From an uncultured Clostridia bacterium (GTDB lineage: Bacteria > Bacillota > Clostridia > Christensenellales > Pumilibacteraceae): DNA of 51,670 nucleotides. Location of the stretch: positions 1 through 51,670 of the forward strand of contig CANPVN010000009.1 of assembly GCA_947581755.1 (NCBI GenBank), written 5' to 3'. Both the position numbers and the translations under genes were made by a program. This document shows positions 44,335 through 51,670 of this stretch, piece by piece; positions within the stretch are counted from its first letter, which is position 1, and the number at the start of each line of letters is the position of its first letter. Under the pieces are notes generated by a model that ran no database searches, was not told where the DNA came from, and saw nothing but the letters and a program-made list of their open reading frames with translations.

Positions 44335-45987
44335 ATGACGGCAAAACAAAAGTACGAATTGTGGGTTGAAAAGGTGACCGATAGAGAATTGCTTGCGCAA
44401 CTCGAAGCCATCAAAGACGACGCTACTCAAATCGAAAACCTTTTTTACAGAGATCTTGCTTTCGGAACGGGCGGCATGCGTGGAGAATTGGGCGTAGGAA
44501 CCAATTGTTTCAATATCTACACCGTAGCCAGAGCTACAACGGGTATTGCGAATTATATGCTCAAACATGGCTATAAGAGAGCGGCAGTCAGCAGAGACAG
44601 CAGAATCAATTCCGATATATTCGCTTCCGTCGTGGCGAACATATTTTCTCATGATGGAATAACGGTATATGTTTGCGACGATATAATGCCGACTCCGTTT
44701 TTATCTTATATGACGCGCGAATGTCACGCCGATATAGGCGTGATGATAACTGCGAGCCATAATCCCGCGCGTTATAACGGTTATAAAGTTTACGGCTCGG
44801 ACGGTTGTCAACTTACGGGAGACGCCGCCGACGACATAATTGCCGAAATAGACAAGGTGGAGTTTTTCACTTCGTTTATGGGCGAAGATACCACCAATAT
44901 CCGCAACGTGCCCGAAGAACTCGTAACGCAATATCTCGAAGAAGTAAAGCGTTCGGGGTTCGGGGACGCAAAGGGAATAAAAATCGTATATACCCCGTTG
45001 AACGGTTGCGGCTATAAGCTCGTACCGAAAATCTTGGATATGATAGGAGCGGAATATACCTTCGTCGAGGAGCAACGTTTGCCGAACGGACGTTTTCCCA
45101 CATGTCCTTATCCCAATCCCGAAAAGCCCGAGGCGCTCAGGTTGGGTATCGAAAAATGCAAAAAGACCGACGCGGATTTATTGATTGCGACAGACCCCGA
45201 CAGCGACAGAATAGGAGTGGCGGTAAGACATCAGGACGAATATATATTACTTACGGGCAACGAGATGGGCGTATTGTTGACGGATTATATGTTTGCAATG
45301 CGCAAAGAACTCGGTACTTTGCCTTTGAATCCCGTAATAATAAGGACGGTGGTTTCCACATCTATGGTGGATAAGATTGCCGCCGAATACGGAGCCGAAG
45401 TCAAAGTCGTTTTAACGGGTTTCAAATATATAGGCGCTCTTATAGGAGAGTTGGAGAAGCAAGGACGAAAAGATGATTTTATAATCGGATTCGAGGAAAG
45501 TTACGGTTATCTTACAACGACTTTTGTTCGGGATAAGGATGCGGTAGCGGCGTCTATGTTGGCGGCGGAAATGACTGCTTATTATGCGCGCAAGGGGCAG
45601 ACTTTGTTTGACAGGCTTAACGAACTTTACGGAAAATTCGGGAAATATGCTTATGTCAGCAAGTCATACGAATTCGACGGCGCTTCAGGCAGCAGAATAA
45701 TCACGCGGATCATGCAGACGTTAAGGGTGATGAAGCCCGATAGCATCGGCGGCAAAAAGGTGATCGGAATAAAAGATTATTTGCCCGGCATCGACGGACT
45801 GCCTTCTTCCGATGTTTTGAAATACGATCTCGAGGGCGGAGCGACTCTTGTTGCGCGACCTTCGGGAACAGAGGCTCTTATAAAGTTTTATATAGGAGTG
45901 GCGGGCAATGATTATTCCAACGCCCGCGATCTTAAAAGCATATCGGAGCAGATAGAAAAAATCATTTCTCAAATATCTCCCTCTTGA
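44335..45987 (+). CDS. pgcA: phosphoglucomutase/phosphomannomutase
   Basis: Interconverts glucose-1- and glucose-6-phosphate (or the mannose forms). Of 550 residues, the active-site phosphoserine loop is TASHNPARYNGYKVYG, the metal loop DPDSDRIG, the sugar-binding loop GFEESYGYL, and the phosphate-binding loop RPSGTEALIKFY is near the C-terminus. Length and motifs match the PgcA/YbbT-type enzymes of Firmicutes. No promoter is obvious between the terminator at 44286-44317 and the start, so it may rely on readthrough. Confidence 0.93.
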   Translation: MTAKQKYELWVEKVTDRELLAQLEAIKDDATQIENLFYRDLAFGTGGMRGELGVGTNCFNIYTVARATTGIANYMLKHGYKRAAVSRDSRINSDIFASVVANIFSHDGITVYVCDDIMPTPFLSYMTRECHADIGVMITASHNPARYNGYKVYGSDGCQLTGDAADDIIAEIDKVEFFTSFMGEDTTNIRNVPEELVTQYLEEVKRSGFGDAKGIKIVYTPLNGCGYKLVPKILDMIGAEYTFVEEQRLPNGRFPTCPYPNPEKPEALRLGIEKCKKTDADLLIATDPDSDRIGVAVRHQDEYILLTGNEMGVLLTDYMFAMRKELGTLPLNPVIIRTVVSTSMVDKIAAEYGAEVKVVLTGFKYIGALIGELEKQGRKDDFIIGFEESYGYLTTTFVRDKDAVAASMLAAEMTAYYARKGQTLFDRLNELYGKFGKYAYVSKSYEFDGASGSRIITRIMQTLRVMKPDSIGGKKVIGIKDYLPGIDGLPSSDVLKYDLEGGATLVARPSGTEALIKFYIGVAGNDYSNARDLKSISEQIEKIISQISPS

Positions 45988-46012
45988 CAAAATCGGAGGG
46001 TCATGATATAAT
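45984..46012 (+). promoter_or_regulatory. promoter of dapF-pyrG-dapL
   Basis: A near-perfect promoter: TTGACA (45984-45989), 17 bp, extended -10 TGA-TATAAT (46007-46012). The -35 box contains the stop codon of the previous gene. Confidence 0.85.
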
Positions 46013-46059
46013 TTCAAATGATGGTTTAAGGTTGCAGACATCGCAAAAGGAGTATGTAT

Positions 46060-46923
46060 ATGGATGTTTCCGATATACATACAAAAGACAAAGTCCTTAA
46101 ATTCGTCAAAATGCAAGGCTTGGGCAATGATTATATTTACTTTGATTTCCGCGCAAGTTCGATCGACGAGACGTTAATGCCTCTCTATGCCGTAAGATTT
46201 TCCGACCGTCATTTCGGGATAGGTGGCGACGGAGTGGTTTATATTCTCGGCTCCGAGACGGCGGATGCAAAAATGCGCATGTTCAATGCCGACGGTACCG
46301 AGGGTATGATGTGCGGTAACGCCATAAGATGCATAGCAAGGTATCTGTTCGAACACGGAGTAAAAAAAGATGTTATCACGCTCGAGACGGCAGTGGGCAT
46401 AAAGACTCTTTGGATAGACAGTATTCGCGGCGAAGTAAAGAGCATTACCGCAGATATGGGCACCCCGTCGTTTTTACCCGAGGATATAGGACTTGATGCG
46501 AACAAAACTTTTATCGACAGTGAAATCGAGATAGAAGGAAAGAAATATCGAGCGACTTGTCTTTCCATGGGGAACCCTCATTGCGTGATATTTTCGGAAG
46601 ATCTCGGCGATGAGGTGTTTGAAGAAGTAAGCAAAATTCAAATGTTGCCGATGTTTGCAAACGGAGTCAACGTAGAATTGGTAAGGGTGGACTCCGACGG
46701 TTTGACGATGAGGGTGTGCGAGAGAGGAAGCGGAGAGACCCTTGCGTGCGGAACGGGCGCTTGCGCCGCATGCGTTTCGGCGCATAAGGCGGGATATGCC
46801 GACGCATCGAAGGGAATAGCCGTAAAAATGCGCGGAGGAACGCTCATTGTTCGCTATAACGGAGGCTCGGTAAAAGTTACGGGCGCGGCAGAGGAAGTTT
46901 TCAGAGGAGAAATCACAATATGA
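46060..46923 (+). CDS. dapF: diaminopimelate epimerase
   Basis: Converts LL- to meso-diaminopimelate for lysine and peptidoglycan. Of 287 residues, the family start [13 protein letters not shown] is present. The two catalytic Cys are in [10 protein letters not shown] and [12 protein letters not shown] chose ATG 46060, 7 nt after AAGGAG (46047-46052); the ATG at 46054 is only 1 nt from it. The end overlaps pyrG by 4 nt (ATGA). Confidence 0.95.
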   Translation: MDVSDIHTKDKVLKFVKMQGLGNDYIYFDFRASSIDETLMPLYAVRFSDRHFGIGGDGVVYILGSETADAKMRMFNADGTEGMMCGNAIRCIARYLFEHGVKKDVITLETAVGIKTLWIDSIRGEVKSITADMGTPSFLPEDIGLDANKTFIDSEIEIEGKKYRATCLSMGNPHCVIFSEDLGDEVFEEVSKIQMLPMFANGVNVELVRVDSDGLTMRVCERGSGETLACGTGACAACVSAHKAGYADASKGIAVKMRGGTLIVRYNGGSVKVTGAAEEVFRGEITI

Positions 46924-48530
46924 TAAAGTACATATTTGTTACCGGGGGTGTTGTCTCGGGATTGGGTAAAGGAATAACGGCGGCGAGTTTGGGCATGATG
47001 CTCAAAGCCAAGGGATTGAAGGTTATCGCGCAGAAACTCGATCCGTATATAAACATAGACCCCGGGACAATGAGTCCTTATCAACATGGTGAAGTATATG
47101 TTACCGAAGACGGAGCCGAGACCGATCTCGACCTCGGACATTACGAGCGTTTCATTGACGAGAATTTGAATAAATATTCGAATTTAACTACGGGAAAAGT
47201 TTATTGGAACGTATTGCATAACGAAAGAAGGGGCGTTTACGGCGGAGAAACCGTTCAGGTTATTCCGCATATAACCAACGAGATAAAGAAGTTTATATAT
47301 GCGGTGGGACAGAAGATAGAAGCCGATGTAGTAATCACCGAGATAGGCGGCACGATAGGCGATATAGAGAGTCAGCCCTTTATCGAAGCAATACGACAGG
47401 TATCCAACGAAGTCGGACGGGAAAATTGTCTTTTCGTGCATGTAACGCTTGCTCCTTACATACAAAGCACGGGCGAACTCAAGACAAAGCCCACGCAGCA
47501 TAGCGTAAAAGAGATGCGTTCTTTGGGAATACAGCCCAATCTGATAGTCGTGCGTTGCGCAAAGCCGTTAAAAAAGGCGATAAAAGAAAAGATTGCATTG
47601 TATTGTAATGTAGAACCCGATTGCGTTATCGAAAATCTTGACGTGGATATTTTATACGAAGCGCCGATAATGCTTGAAAGATCGAATTTGACGAGCATTG
47701 TTTCCCGAGAGTTGGGACTTCCCGACAACGAGCCCGATTTGACGCTGTGGAACAACATGCTTGAAAGAGCGAGAAATCGCAGACAAAGCGTAAGAATAGG
47801 ACTTGTAGGCAAGTATGTACACATGTACGATACTTATTTATCGGTAGTGGAGGCGCTGACTCACGGCGGAATACAGAACGATACAAAGATAGACTTAAAA
47901 TGGATCGACGCCGAAAATCTCACTCCCGAGACAGTGGATGCGAATCTCGGAGATTGCGACGGAATAATTTTGCCCGGCGGGTTCGGAGATCGCGGAATAG
48001 AAGGCATGATACAGGCGGCTCATTGGTGTCGAGTCAACAATGTTCCTTATTTCGGAATTTGCCTCGGAATGCAGATATTGGTTATCGAGTTTGCTCGATA
48101 TGTTGTGGGATTCGAGGATGCAAACAGTCACGAATTCGACCCCAAGAGCAAGCACAAAGTCATCGACATTATGGAAGGGCAGTTGGGATTCGAGAACACG
48201 GGCGGCAGTATGAGGTTGGGCGCTTATGAATGTAAACTTATGCCCGACTCCTTGCTTTATGAGATATACGGAAAGCCGTTGATAGCCGAGAGACACAGAC
48301 ATAGATACGAATTTAATAACGAATACAGACAGATATTTGCGGAATACGGGCTAAGGGCTTCGGGTACTGCGCCCAACGACAGCCTTGTGGAAGCCGTGGA
48401 ATTGCCCGCCAATAAATTCTATTTGGGAGTACAATATCATCCCGAATTCAAGTCGCGTCCTCACAAGCCGCATCCCTTATTTGTGGCTTTTGTAAAAGCG
48501 TCATTGGAAAACAAAAAAACCGACAAATAA
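46920..48530 (+). CDS. pyrG: CTP synthase
   Basis: Makes CTP from UTP with glutamine as nitrogen donor. Of 536 residues, the amidoligase domain starts [20 protein letters not shown], followed by [19 protein letters not shown]. The glutaminase domain has the nucleophile Cys in FGICLGMQ and the His-Glu pair in [10 protein letters not shown]. Its place between dapF and dapL is unusual, as it splits two successive lysine/cell-wall genes; the ATGA overlap suggests coupling with dapF. Confidence 0.97.
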   Translation: MIKYIFVTGGVVSGLGKGITAASLGMMLKAKGLKVIAQKLDPYINIDPGTMSPYQHGEVYVTEDGAETDLDLGHYERFIDENLNKYSNLTTGKVYWNVLHNERRGVYGGETVQVIPHITNEIKKFIYAVGQKIEADVVITEIGGTIGDIESQPFIEAIRQVSNEVGRENCLFVHVTLAPYIQSTGELKTKPTQHSVKEMRSLGIQPNLIVVRCAKPLKKAIKEKIALYCNVEPDCVIENLDVDILYEAPIMLERSNLTSIVSRELGLPDNEPDLTLWNNMLERARNRRQSVRIGLVGKYVHMYDTYLSVVEALTHGGIQNDTKIDLKWIDAENLTPETVDANLGDCDGIILPGGFGDRGIEGMIQAAHWCRVNNVPYFGICLGMQILVIEFARYVVGFEDANSHEFDPKSKHKVIDIMEGQLGFENTGGSMRLGAYECKLMPDSLLYEIYGKPLIAERHRHRYEFNNEYRQIFAEYGLRASGTAPNDSLVEAVELPANKFYLGVQYHPEFKSRPHKPHPLFVAFVKASLENKKTDK

Positions 48531-48579
48531 ATGTTCGTCAAGAAACATAAATAAATATAAAATACAGGAGGTAAGGCAA

Positions 48580-49752
48580 ATGAAACTTAATCAAAACTTC
48601 AACAATTTGGACGAGAATTATCTCTTTTCCAAAGTAGGGCAGGCTGTACTGAGGTACAGAATGCAAAACCCGACGGCGAAAATTATAAATTTGGGAATAG
48701 GCGACGTTACCTTGCCGCTTTCGGCTTGTGTCGTGGAAGCAGGAAAAAAAGCGCTCGATGAAATGCAGACTCCCGAGGGATTCCGTGGTTACGGTCCTTA
48801 CGAGGGTTATGAATTTTTACGAAGAGAGGTTTCCGAGTATTATCGCAATCATTATAAAATCGATATAGACCGAGACGAAATATTTATAGGCAGCGGCGCA
48901 AAAGAAGATATGGGCGGTATTTTGAATTTGTTTGCAACCGACAACAAAGTACTTATTCCCAATCCCGTATATCCCGCTTATCTTGATGTTAACATGATGG
49001 ACGGCAGAACCGTGGAATTTATTTGCGGCACCGAAGACAACAACTTTTTGCCCATGCCCGATTACAGAATAACTTCCGAGATAATTTATCTTTGTTCCCC
49101 CAATAATCCTACGGGACAGGTTTATGACCGCGAGATGCTGTCCGCTTGGGTAAACTATGCGATAGCCAATAATGCGATAATTTTATTCGATGCGGCTTAT
49201 AAGAGTTATATTACCGAGTCCGACAAGCCGAGAAGTATTTTCGAAATCGAGGGCGCAAGAAGTTGCGCTATCGAGTTTTGTTCTTTCTCGAAAACCGCGG
49301 GCTTTACGGGAGTGCGTTGCAGTTATACCATCATACCCAATGAGTTGATGATGCTCAAGAAACTTTGGAAAAGGCATCTTGCCACCAAGACAAACGGCGT
49401 GTCCTACATTACCCAAAAGATGGCGCAAGCGATTTATCTCGATAAGGGAATAGAAGAAGTGGATCGACAGATTAAATATTATCTCGAGAACGCAAGACTT
49501 TTACGAGAAGCGTTTGACAAAATCGGAATGAAATATTACGGAGGAGTCAATGCGCCTTATATTTGGTTAAAATGCGGAGAAGACAGTTGGAAGTTCTTCG
49601 ATGATATGTTATACGATATCAATGTTGTGGTTACTCCGGGTATAGGCTTCGGCACATTCGGCGAGGGATTTGTAAGGATTGCGACTTTCGGAAAGCGAGA
49701 GGATATTATCGAAGCGGCTAAACGGATTCAAAAAAAATTCGGAAAGAAATAA
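48580..49752 (+). CDS. dapL: LL-diaminopimelate aminotransferase
   Basis: A PLP enzyme that converts tetrahydrodipicolinate to LL-diaminopimelate in one step, so DapD/E-type genes are not needed. Of 390 residues, the PLP lysine is in FCSFSKTAGFTGVRC. The N-terminus (LNQNFNNLDENYLFSKVG) and LGIGDVTLPL are typical DapL features, as is FRGYGPYEGYEFLR. It works directly upstream of DapF, encoded two genes earlier. Shine-Dalgarno AGGAGG lies shortly before the ATG. Confidence 0.95.
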   Translation: MKLNQNFNNLDENYLFSKVGQAVLRYRMQNPTAKIINLGIGDVTLPLSACVVEAGKKALDEMQTPEGFRGYGPYEGYEFLRREVSEYYRNHYKIDIDRDEIFIGSGAKEDMGGILNLFATDNKVLIPNPVYPAYLDVNMMDGRTVEFICGTEDNNFLPMPDYRITSEIIYLCSPNNPTGQVYDREMLSAWVNYAIANNAIILFDAAYKSYITESDKPRSIFEIEGARSCAIEFCSFSKTAGFTGVRCSYTIIPNELMMLKKLWKRHLATKTNGVSYITQKMAQAIYLDKGIEEVDRQIKYYLENARLLREAFDKIGMKYYGGVNAPYIWLKCGEDSWKFFDDMLYDINVVVTPGIGFGTFGEGFVRIATFGKREDIIEAAKRIQKKFGKK

Positions 49753-49772
49753 AATATCATCTTGAATAAAAC

Positions 49773-49814
49773 AATACGCTCGGGCAAGTGTTCGTACTTA
49801 TCCGAGCGTATTTT
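49773..49814 (+). terminator. terminator after dapL
   Basis: AATACGCTCGG (49773-49783) pairs exactly with CCGAGCGTATT, with an inner AAGT/ACTT stem. A T-rich tail follows. It ends the dapF-pyrG-dapL unit. Confidence 0.9.
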
Positions 49815-49830
49815 ATATACAAAATAATTT

Positions 49831-49848
49831 AATATCGGTATCGATATT
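49831..49848. promoter_or_regulatory. operator-like palindrome upstream of mscS
   Basis: AATATCG-GTAT-CGATATT, perfect 7-bp arms around 4 bases. It lies about 65 bp upstream of the mscS -35 box. It has no T run and is separate from the dapL terminator. It could be a regulator site; no family is recognisable. Confidence 0.35.
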
Positions 49849-49912
49849 GCAAAAAAATCCTTCCGAGAGTATTCCGAAATTGATTTTTCCCCATAAAAGA
49901 GCATAAAAACAG

Positions 49913-49942
49913 TTGCTTTATTATATGCAATGATTATATAAT
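49913..49942 (+). promoter_or_regulatory. promoter of mscS
   Basis: -35 TTGCTT (49913-49918), 18 bp, -10 TATAAT (49937-49942). The Shine-Dalgarno AGGAGG is at 49958-49963 and ATG at 49971. Confidence 0.6.
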
Positions 49943-49970
49943 ATATGCATAAAAATCAGGAGGAATATTT

Positions 49971-50786
49971 ATGGATTGGAAAGCTCTTTTGGATAATATA
50001 GTCGAATGGGCGTCACACACCGGAATAAAAATAGTTATTGCTGTTTTATTGTTGATTATTTCTTTCCGTTTGATTACTGTTATCTCAAGAAAAATCGAAA
50101 AAAGACTCATCAACAAGAAGAAACTCGATAAGACATTGGTAACGACCTTATTTTATATTGTAAGGATAGTACTAAAAATCGTTGTTGTCGCTTGTCTCAT
50201 CGGCTTCCTCGGAATTGATACCGGCGGACTTACCGCGCTCATCGCATCTTTGGGAGTTTGCATCGGCTTGGCATTGAACGGCGCGCTTTCGAATTTTGCG
50301 GGCGGTGTATTGATTATAGTGACCCGACCTTTTAAGATCGATGACTATATCTCGGCTTGCGGTTACGAAGGCACGGTAGAGGATATACATATTGTATATA
50401 CAAAACTCATAACCGTAGATAACAAAGTCGTTCGTATACCCAACGGCGCGCTGTCGTCTTCGACGATCGTCAACTTTTCGGAAAAAGATTTGCGTCGTGT
50501 GGATCTTACCTTCTCGATCGAAAAGACCGAGGACTTCAAGAAAGCAGAGAGCGTCATGTTGGATGTCGTAAACAACAATGATCGCGTACTCAAGACTCCC
50601 GCCGCTACCGCAAGAATCGATAAGCATACCGCAAACGACTATCAAATCGTATTAAAATCTTGGGTTAAATCATCGGACTATTGGGATGTTTACTACGACT
50701 TGCAAGAGAATATCAAGAAGGCGTTGGATGATAACGGTATCGCAATGCCCGCCAATAAACTCGATGTTCATCTTAAAAACGATTAA
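49971..50786 (+). CDS. mscS: MscS-type mechanosensitive channel
   Basis: A tension-gated channel that releases solutes on osmotic downshock. Of 271 residues, three membrane helices lie at about 18-38, 58-82 and 87-117. The pore helix contains the Gly/Ala-rich ASLGVCIGLALNGALSNFAGG. The cytoplasmic beta domain (RPFKIDDYISACGYEGTVEDI, VRIPNGALSSSTIVN) and the alpha/beta cage follow. The size fits minimal MscS proteins (286 in E. coli). Monocistronic, between its own promoter and terminator. Confidence 0.95.
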   Translation: MDWKALLDNIVEWASHTGIKIVIAVLLLIISFRLITVISRKIEKRLINKKKLDKTLVTTLFYIVRIVLKIVVVACLIGFLGIDTGGLTALIASLGVCIGLALNGALSNFAGGVLIIVTRPFKIDDYISACGYEGTVEDIHIVYTKLITVDNKVVRIPNGALSSSTIVNFSEKDLRRVDLTFSIEKTEDFKKAESVMLDVVNNNDRVLKTPAATARIDKHTANDYQIVLKSWVKSSDYWDVYYDLQENIKKALDDNGIAMPANKLDVHLKND

Positions 50787-50840
50787 TGTAGGAAGAACTA
50801 TCGCAGACAGCGAATTCTAAACACAAGACAAAAACTTTAT

Positions 50841-50886
50841 AAATCACGTTTTCGGACAACAAAATTTTCGGAAACGTGATTTTTTT
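50841..50886 (+). terminator. terminator after mscS
   Basis: AAATCACGTTT (50841-50851) pairs exactly with AAACGTGATTT (50872-50882), followed by further T residues to 50886. It lies about 55 bp after the mscS stop. Confidence 0.88.
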
Positions 50887-50992
50887 ATATTTTCATAAAT
50901 ACATATCGCCTTTTTTTGACAGATTATAACAAATATTCCAAACGTGGATTATCACGCATTCATTCTTTTGGTGTAAAATTTATGTAAAACGC

Positions 50993-51022
50993 TTGACAGC
51001 GGGGGGGGGGTAATGATATAAT
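50993..51022 (+). promoter_or_regulatory. promoter with G10 tract in the spacer (candidate phase-variable)
   Basis: -35 TTGACA (50993-50998) and extended -10 TGA-TATAAT (51017-51022) are both perfect. The 18-bp spacer contains ten consecutive G residues (51001-51010). Loss of one G would give the optimal 17 bp, and gain or further loss would weaken the promoter. Shine-Dalgarno AAGGAGG follows at 51044-51050. Confidence 0.85.
51001..51010 (+). repeat. poly-G tract, ten residues
   Basis: The longest G or C homopolymer I noticed in the window, in an otherwise AT-rich intergenic region. Poly-G/C tracts of this length are unstable by slipped-strand mispairing in many bacteria. Confidence 0.95.
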
Positions 51023-51055
51023 TAATAAAATAAAGTTCCTTAAAAGGAGGAATAT

Positions 51056-51670
51056 ATGAAGCGTAAATTAACCGTTTTGTTGACTGTTTTGATGGTACTC
51101 GCGCTGGTTATGGGAATAACCGTGGCGTGCAATCCCACGAATCAGCCGACGAACAAAGTACCTGCGGGACCCGAAGGCGGCACATATTACTGTGACGACG
51201 GTTCCGACACTTACCACATAAGTCTTAAAGACGACAGCAAATTCACATTCGAAGTAGCGGGAGAGAACCGCGAGGGCGACTATGAGTTTGCGGGAACAAT
51301 GTTGACGTTGAAATTCTCCGAGACCGAGACAGTATCGGCACAACTGAGAGACTACAACGAAATGACGTTTACATACAAGAATAAGAATTATACTTTCCTT
51401 CGAGACGTTGACTACACCGTAAACTTTGAAAGCCAAGGAAGCGCGGTGACGGACAGAAACGTCAAGAACGGACGAGTTCTCGAAGAGCCGAACAGCCCCA
51501 CAAAGAGCGGATACTTCTTTGCGGGTTGGTACGAGGACGCGCAGTATAAGACCCGTTTCAACTTCGGAAGCAAGATAACGGGCAACAAAACTCTGTACGG
51601 AAAATTTGTCGAGGCGATAGCGGCAGACCCCGAGTATACCGTAACGTTTGTAACGGGCGAGGGAGCGACG
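51056..51670 (+). CDS. surface lipoprotein with Listeria-Bacteroides repeat, 3' end beyond window
   Basis: The open frame runs from ATG 51056 through the last base, giving 205 codons so far. The signal peptide ends in the lipobox ITVAC with C25 lipidated. Residues 40-115 form a small beta-rich domain that begins GGTYYCDDGSDTYH. Then comes a Listeria-Bacteroides (InlB B-type) repeat of about 65 residues, from YTVNFESQG through SGYFFAGWYED to TLYGKF. Another appears to begin at YTVTFVTGEGA just before the edge. Such repeats are found in secreted and surface proteins of gut Firmicutes. The Shine-Dalgarno is AAGGAGG (51044-51050). The gene is expressed from the G10 promoter. Confidence 0.88.
   Translation, partial: MKRKLTVLLTVLMVLALVMGITVACNPTNQPTNKVPAGPEGGTYYCDDGSDTYHISLKDDSKFTFEVAGENREGDYEFAGTMLTLKFSETETVSAQLRDYNEMTFTYKNKNYTFLRDVDYTVNFESQGSAVTDRNVKNGRVLEEPNSPTKSGYFFAGWYEDAQYKTRFNFGSKITGNKTLYGKFVEAIAADPEYTVTFVTGEGAT

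Noticed and set aside
50916..50921. A second TTGACA upstream of the last lipoprotein gene as a promoter
   Set aside because: No TATAAT-like box lies 16-18 bp downstream, so it is unlikely to be functional alone.
1..51670. Prophage, transposon or integrated element
   Set aside because: No transposase, integrase, phage gene or attachment repeat was recognised, and gene content is core throughout.

Overview
The window looks like a chromosomal core region of a spore-forming or formerly spore-forming member of the Bacillota, most likely class Clostridia. The evidence is the SCIFF ranthipeptide pair scfA-scfB beside yajC/secDF, a BofA-family protein, a YtxC-like protein, a FtsK/SpoIIIE translocase, RNase Y, HemZ, RecD2, the rpsO-pnp-ylxY-mlpA order known from Bacillus, and the rimO-pgsA-cinA(C-terminal)-recA-rny order. 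DapL and DapF point to the diaminopimelate aminotransferase route to lysine and peptidoglycan. Several promoters match sigma-A boxes with 17-18 bp spacing, and most genes carry strong Shine-Dalgarno sites. Genus or family cannot be fixed by reading alone; a gut-type uncultured clostridium is an inference.

Layout from left to right. (1) 1-154: tRNA-Gly and tRNA-Val on the minus strand, with their promoter at 178-206. (2) 326-1069: YtxC-like gene. (3) 1176-6674: yajC, a TIGR04086-type membrane protein, scfA, scfB, secD, secF, a protein-export and ranthipeptide block. (4) 6727-13238: recJ, rel/spoT-type (p)ppGpp synthetase-hydrolase, MBL hydrolase, hemZ. (5) 13344-18361: rpsO, pnp, ylxY-like deacetylase, M16 peptidase, dimeric dUTPase. 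(6) 18444-27473: ftsK, rimO, pgsA, pncC, recA, rny, mostly overlapping or nearly abutting. (7) 27648-31421: a large repeat-containing lipoprotein with a consensus promoter. (8) 31480-31734: bofA, the only minus-strand protein gene. (9) 31879-35237: metK and recD2. (10) 35299-41452: GNAT-like gene, glnS, a short alaS, gpsA, rsmF-type methyltransferase. (11) 41529-45987: glnA, class I CoA-transferase, phosphoglucomutase. (12) 46060-49752: dapF, pyrG, dapL. (13) 49971-50786: mscS. (14) 51056 to the end: a second surface lipoprotein, cut by the window edge.

Most of the window is housekeeping. The parts most worth a second look are at the cell surface and the export block. The last gene has a run of ten G residues inside its promoter spacer, which is the architecture of a phase-variable promoter. 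The large lipoprotein contains two almost identical 288-bp tandem repeats. In the export block, the SCIFF precursor has a seventh cysteine and a long tail, the YajC tail is encoded by a 12-bp repeat array, and the ribosome binding site after yajC lies inside a terminator-like hairpin. Other oddities are an AlaRS without C-Ala domain, a GSI with Phe at the usual adenylylation tyrosine, a YlxY-type deacetylase with Asn at the usual catalytic Asp, and a repeated IINGD motif in a very long FtsK linker. I saw no insertion sequence, prophage, CRISPR array or clear sign of horizontal transfer, and no stretch over 300 bp without a gene.
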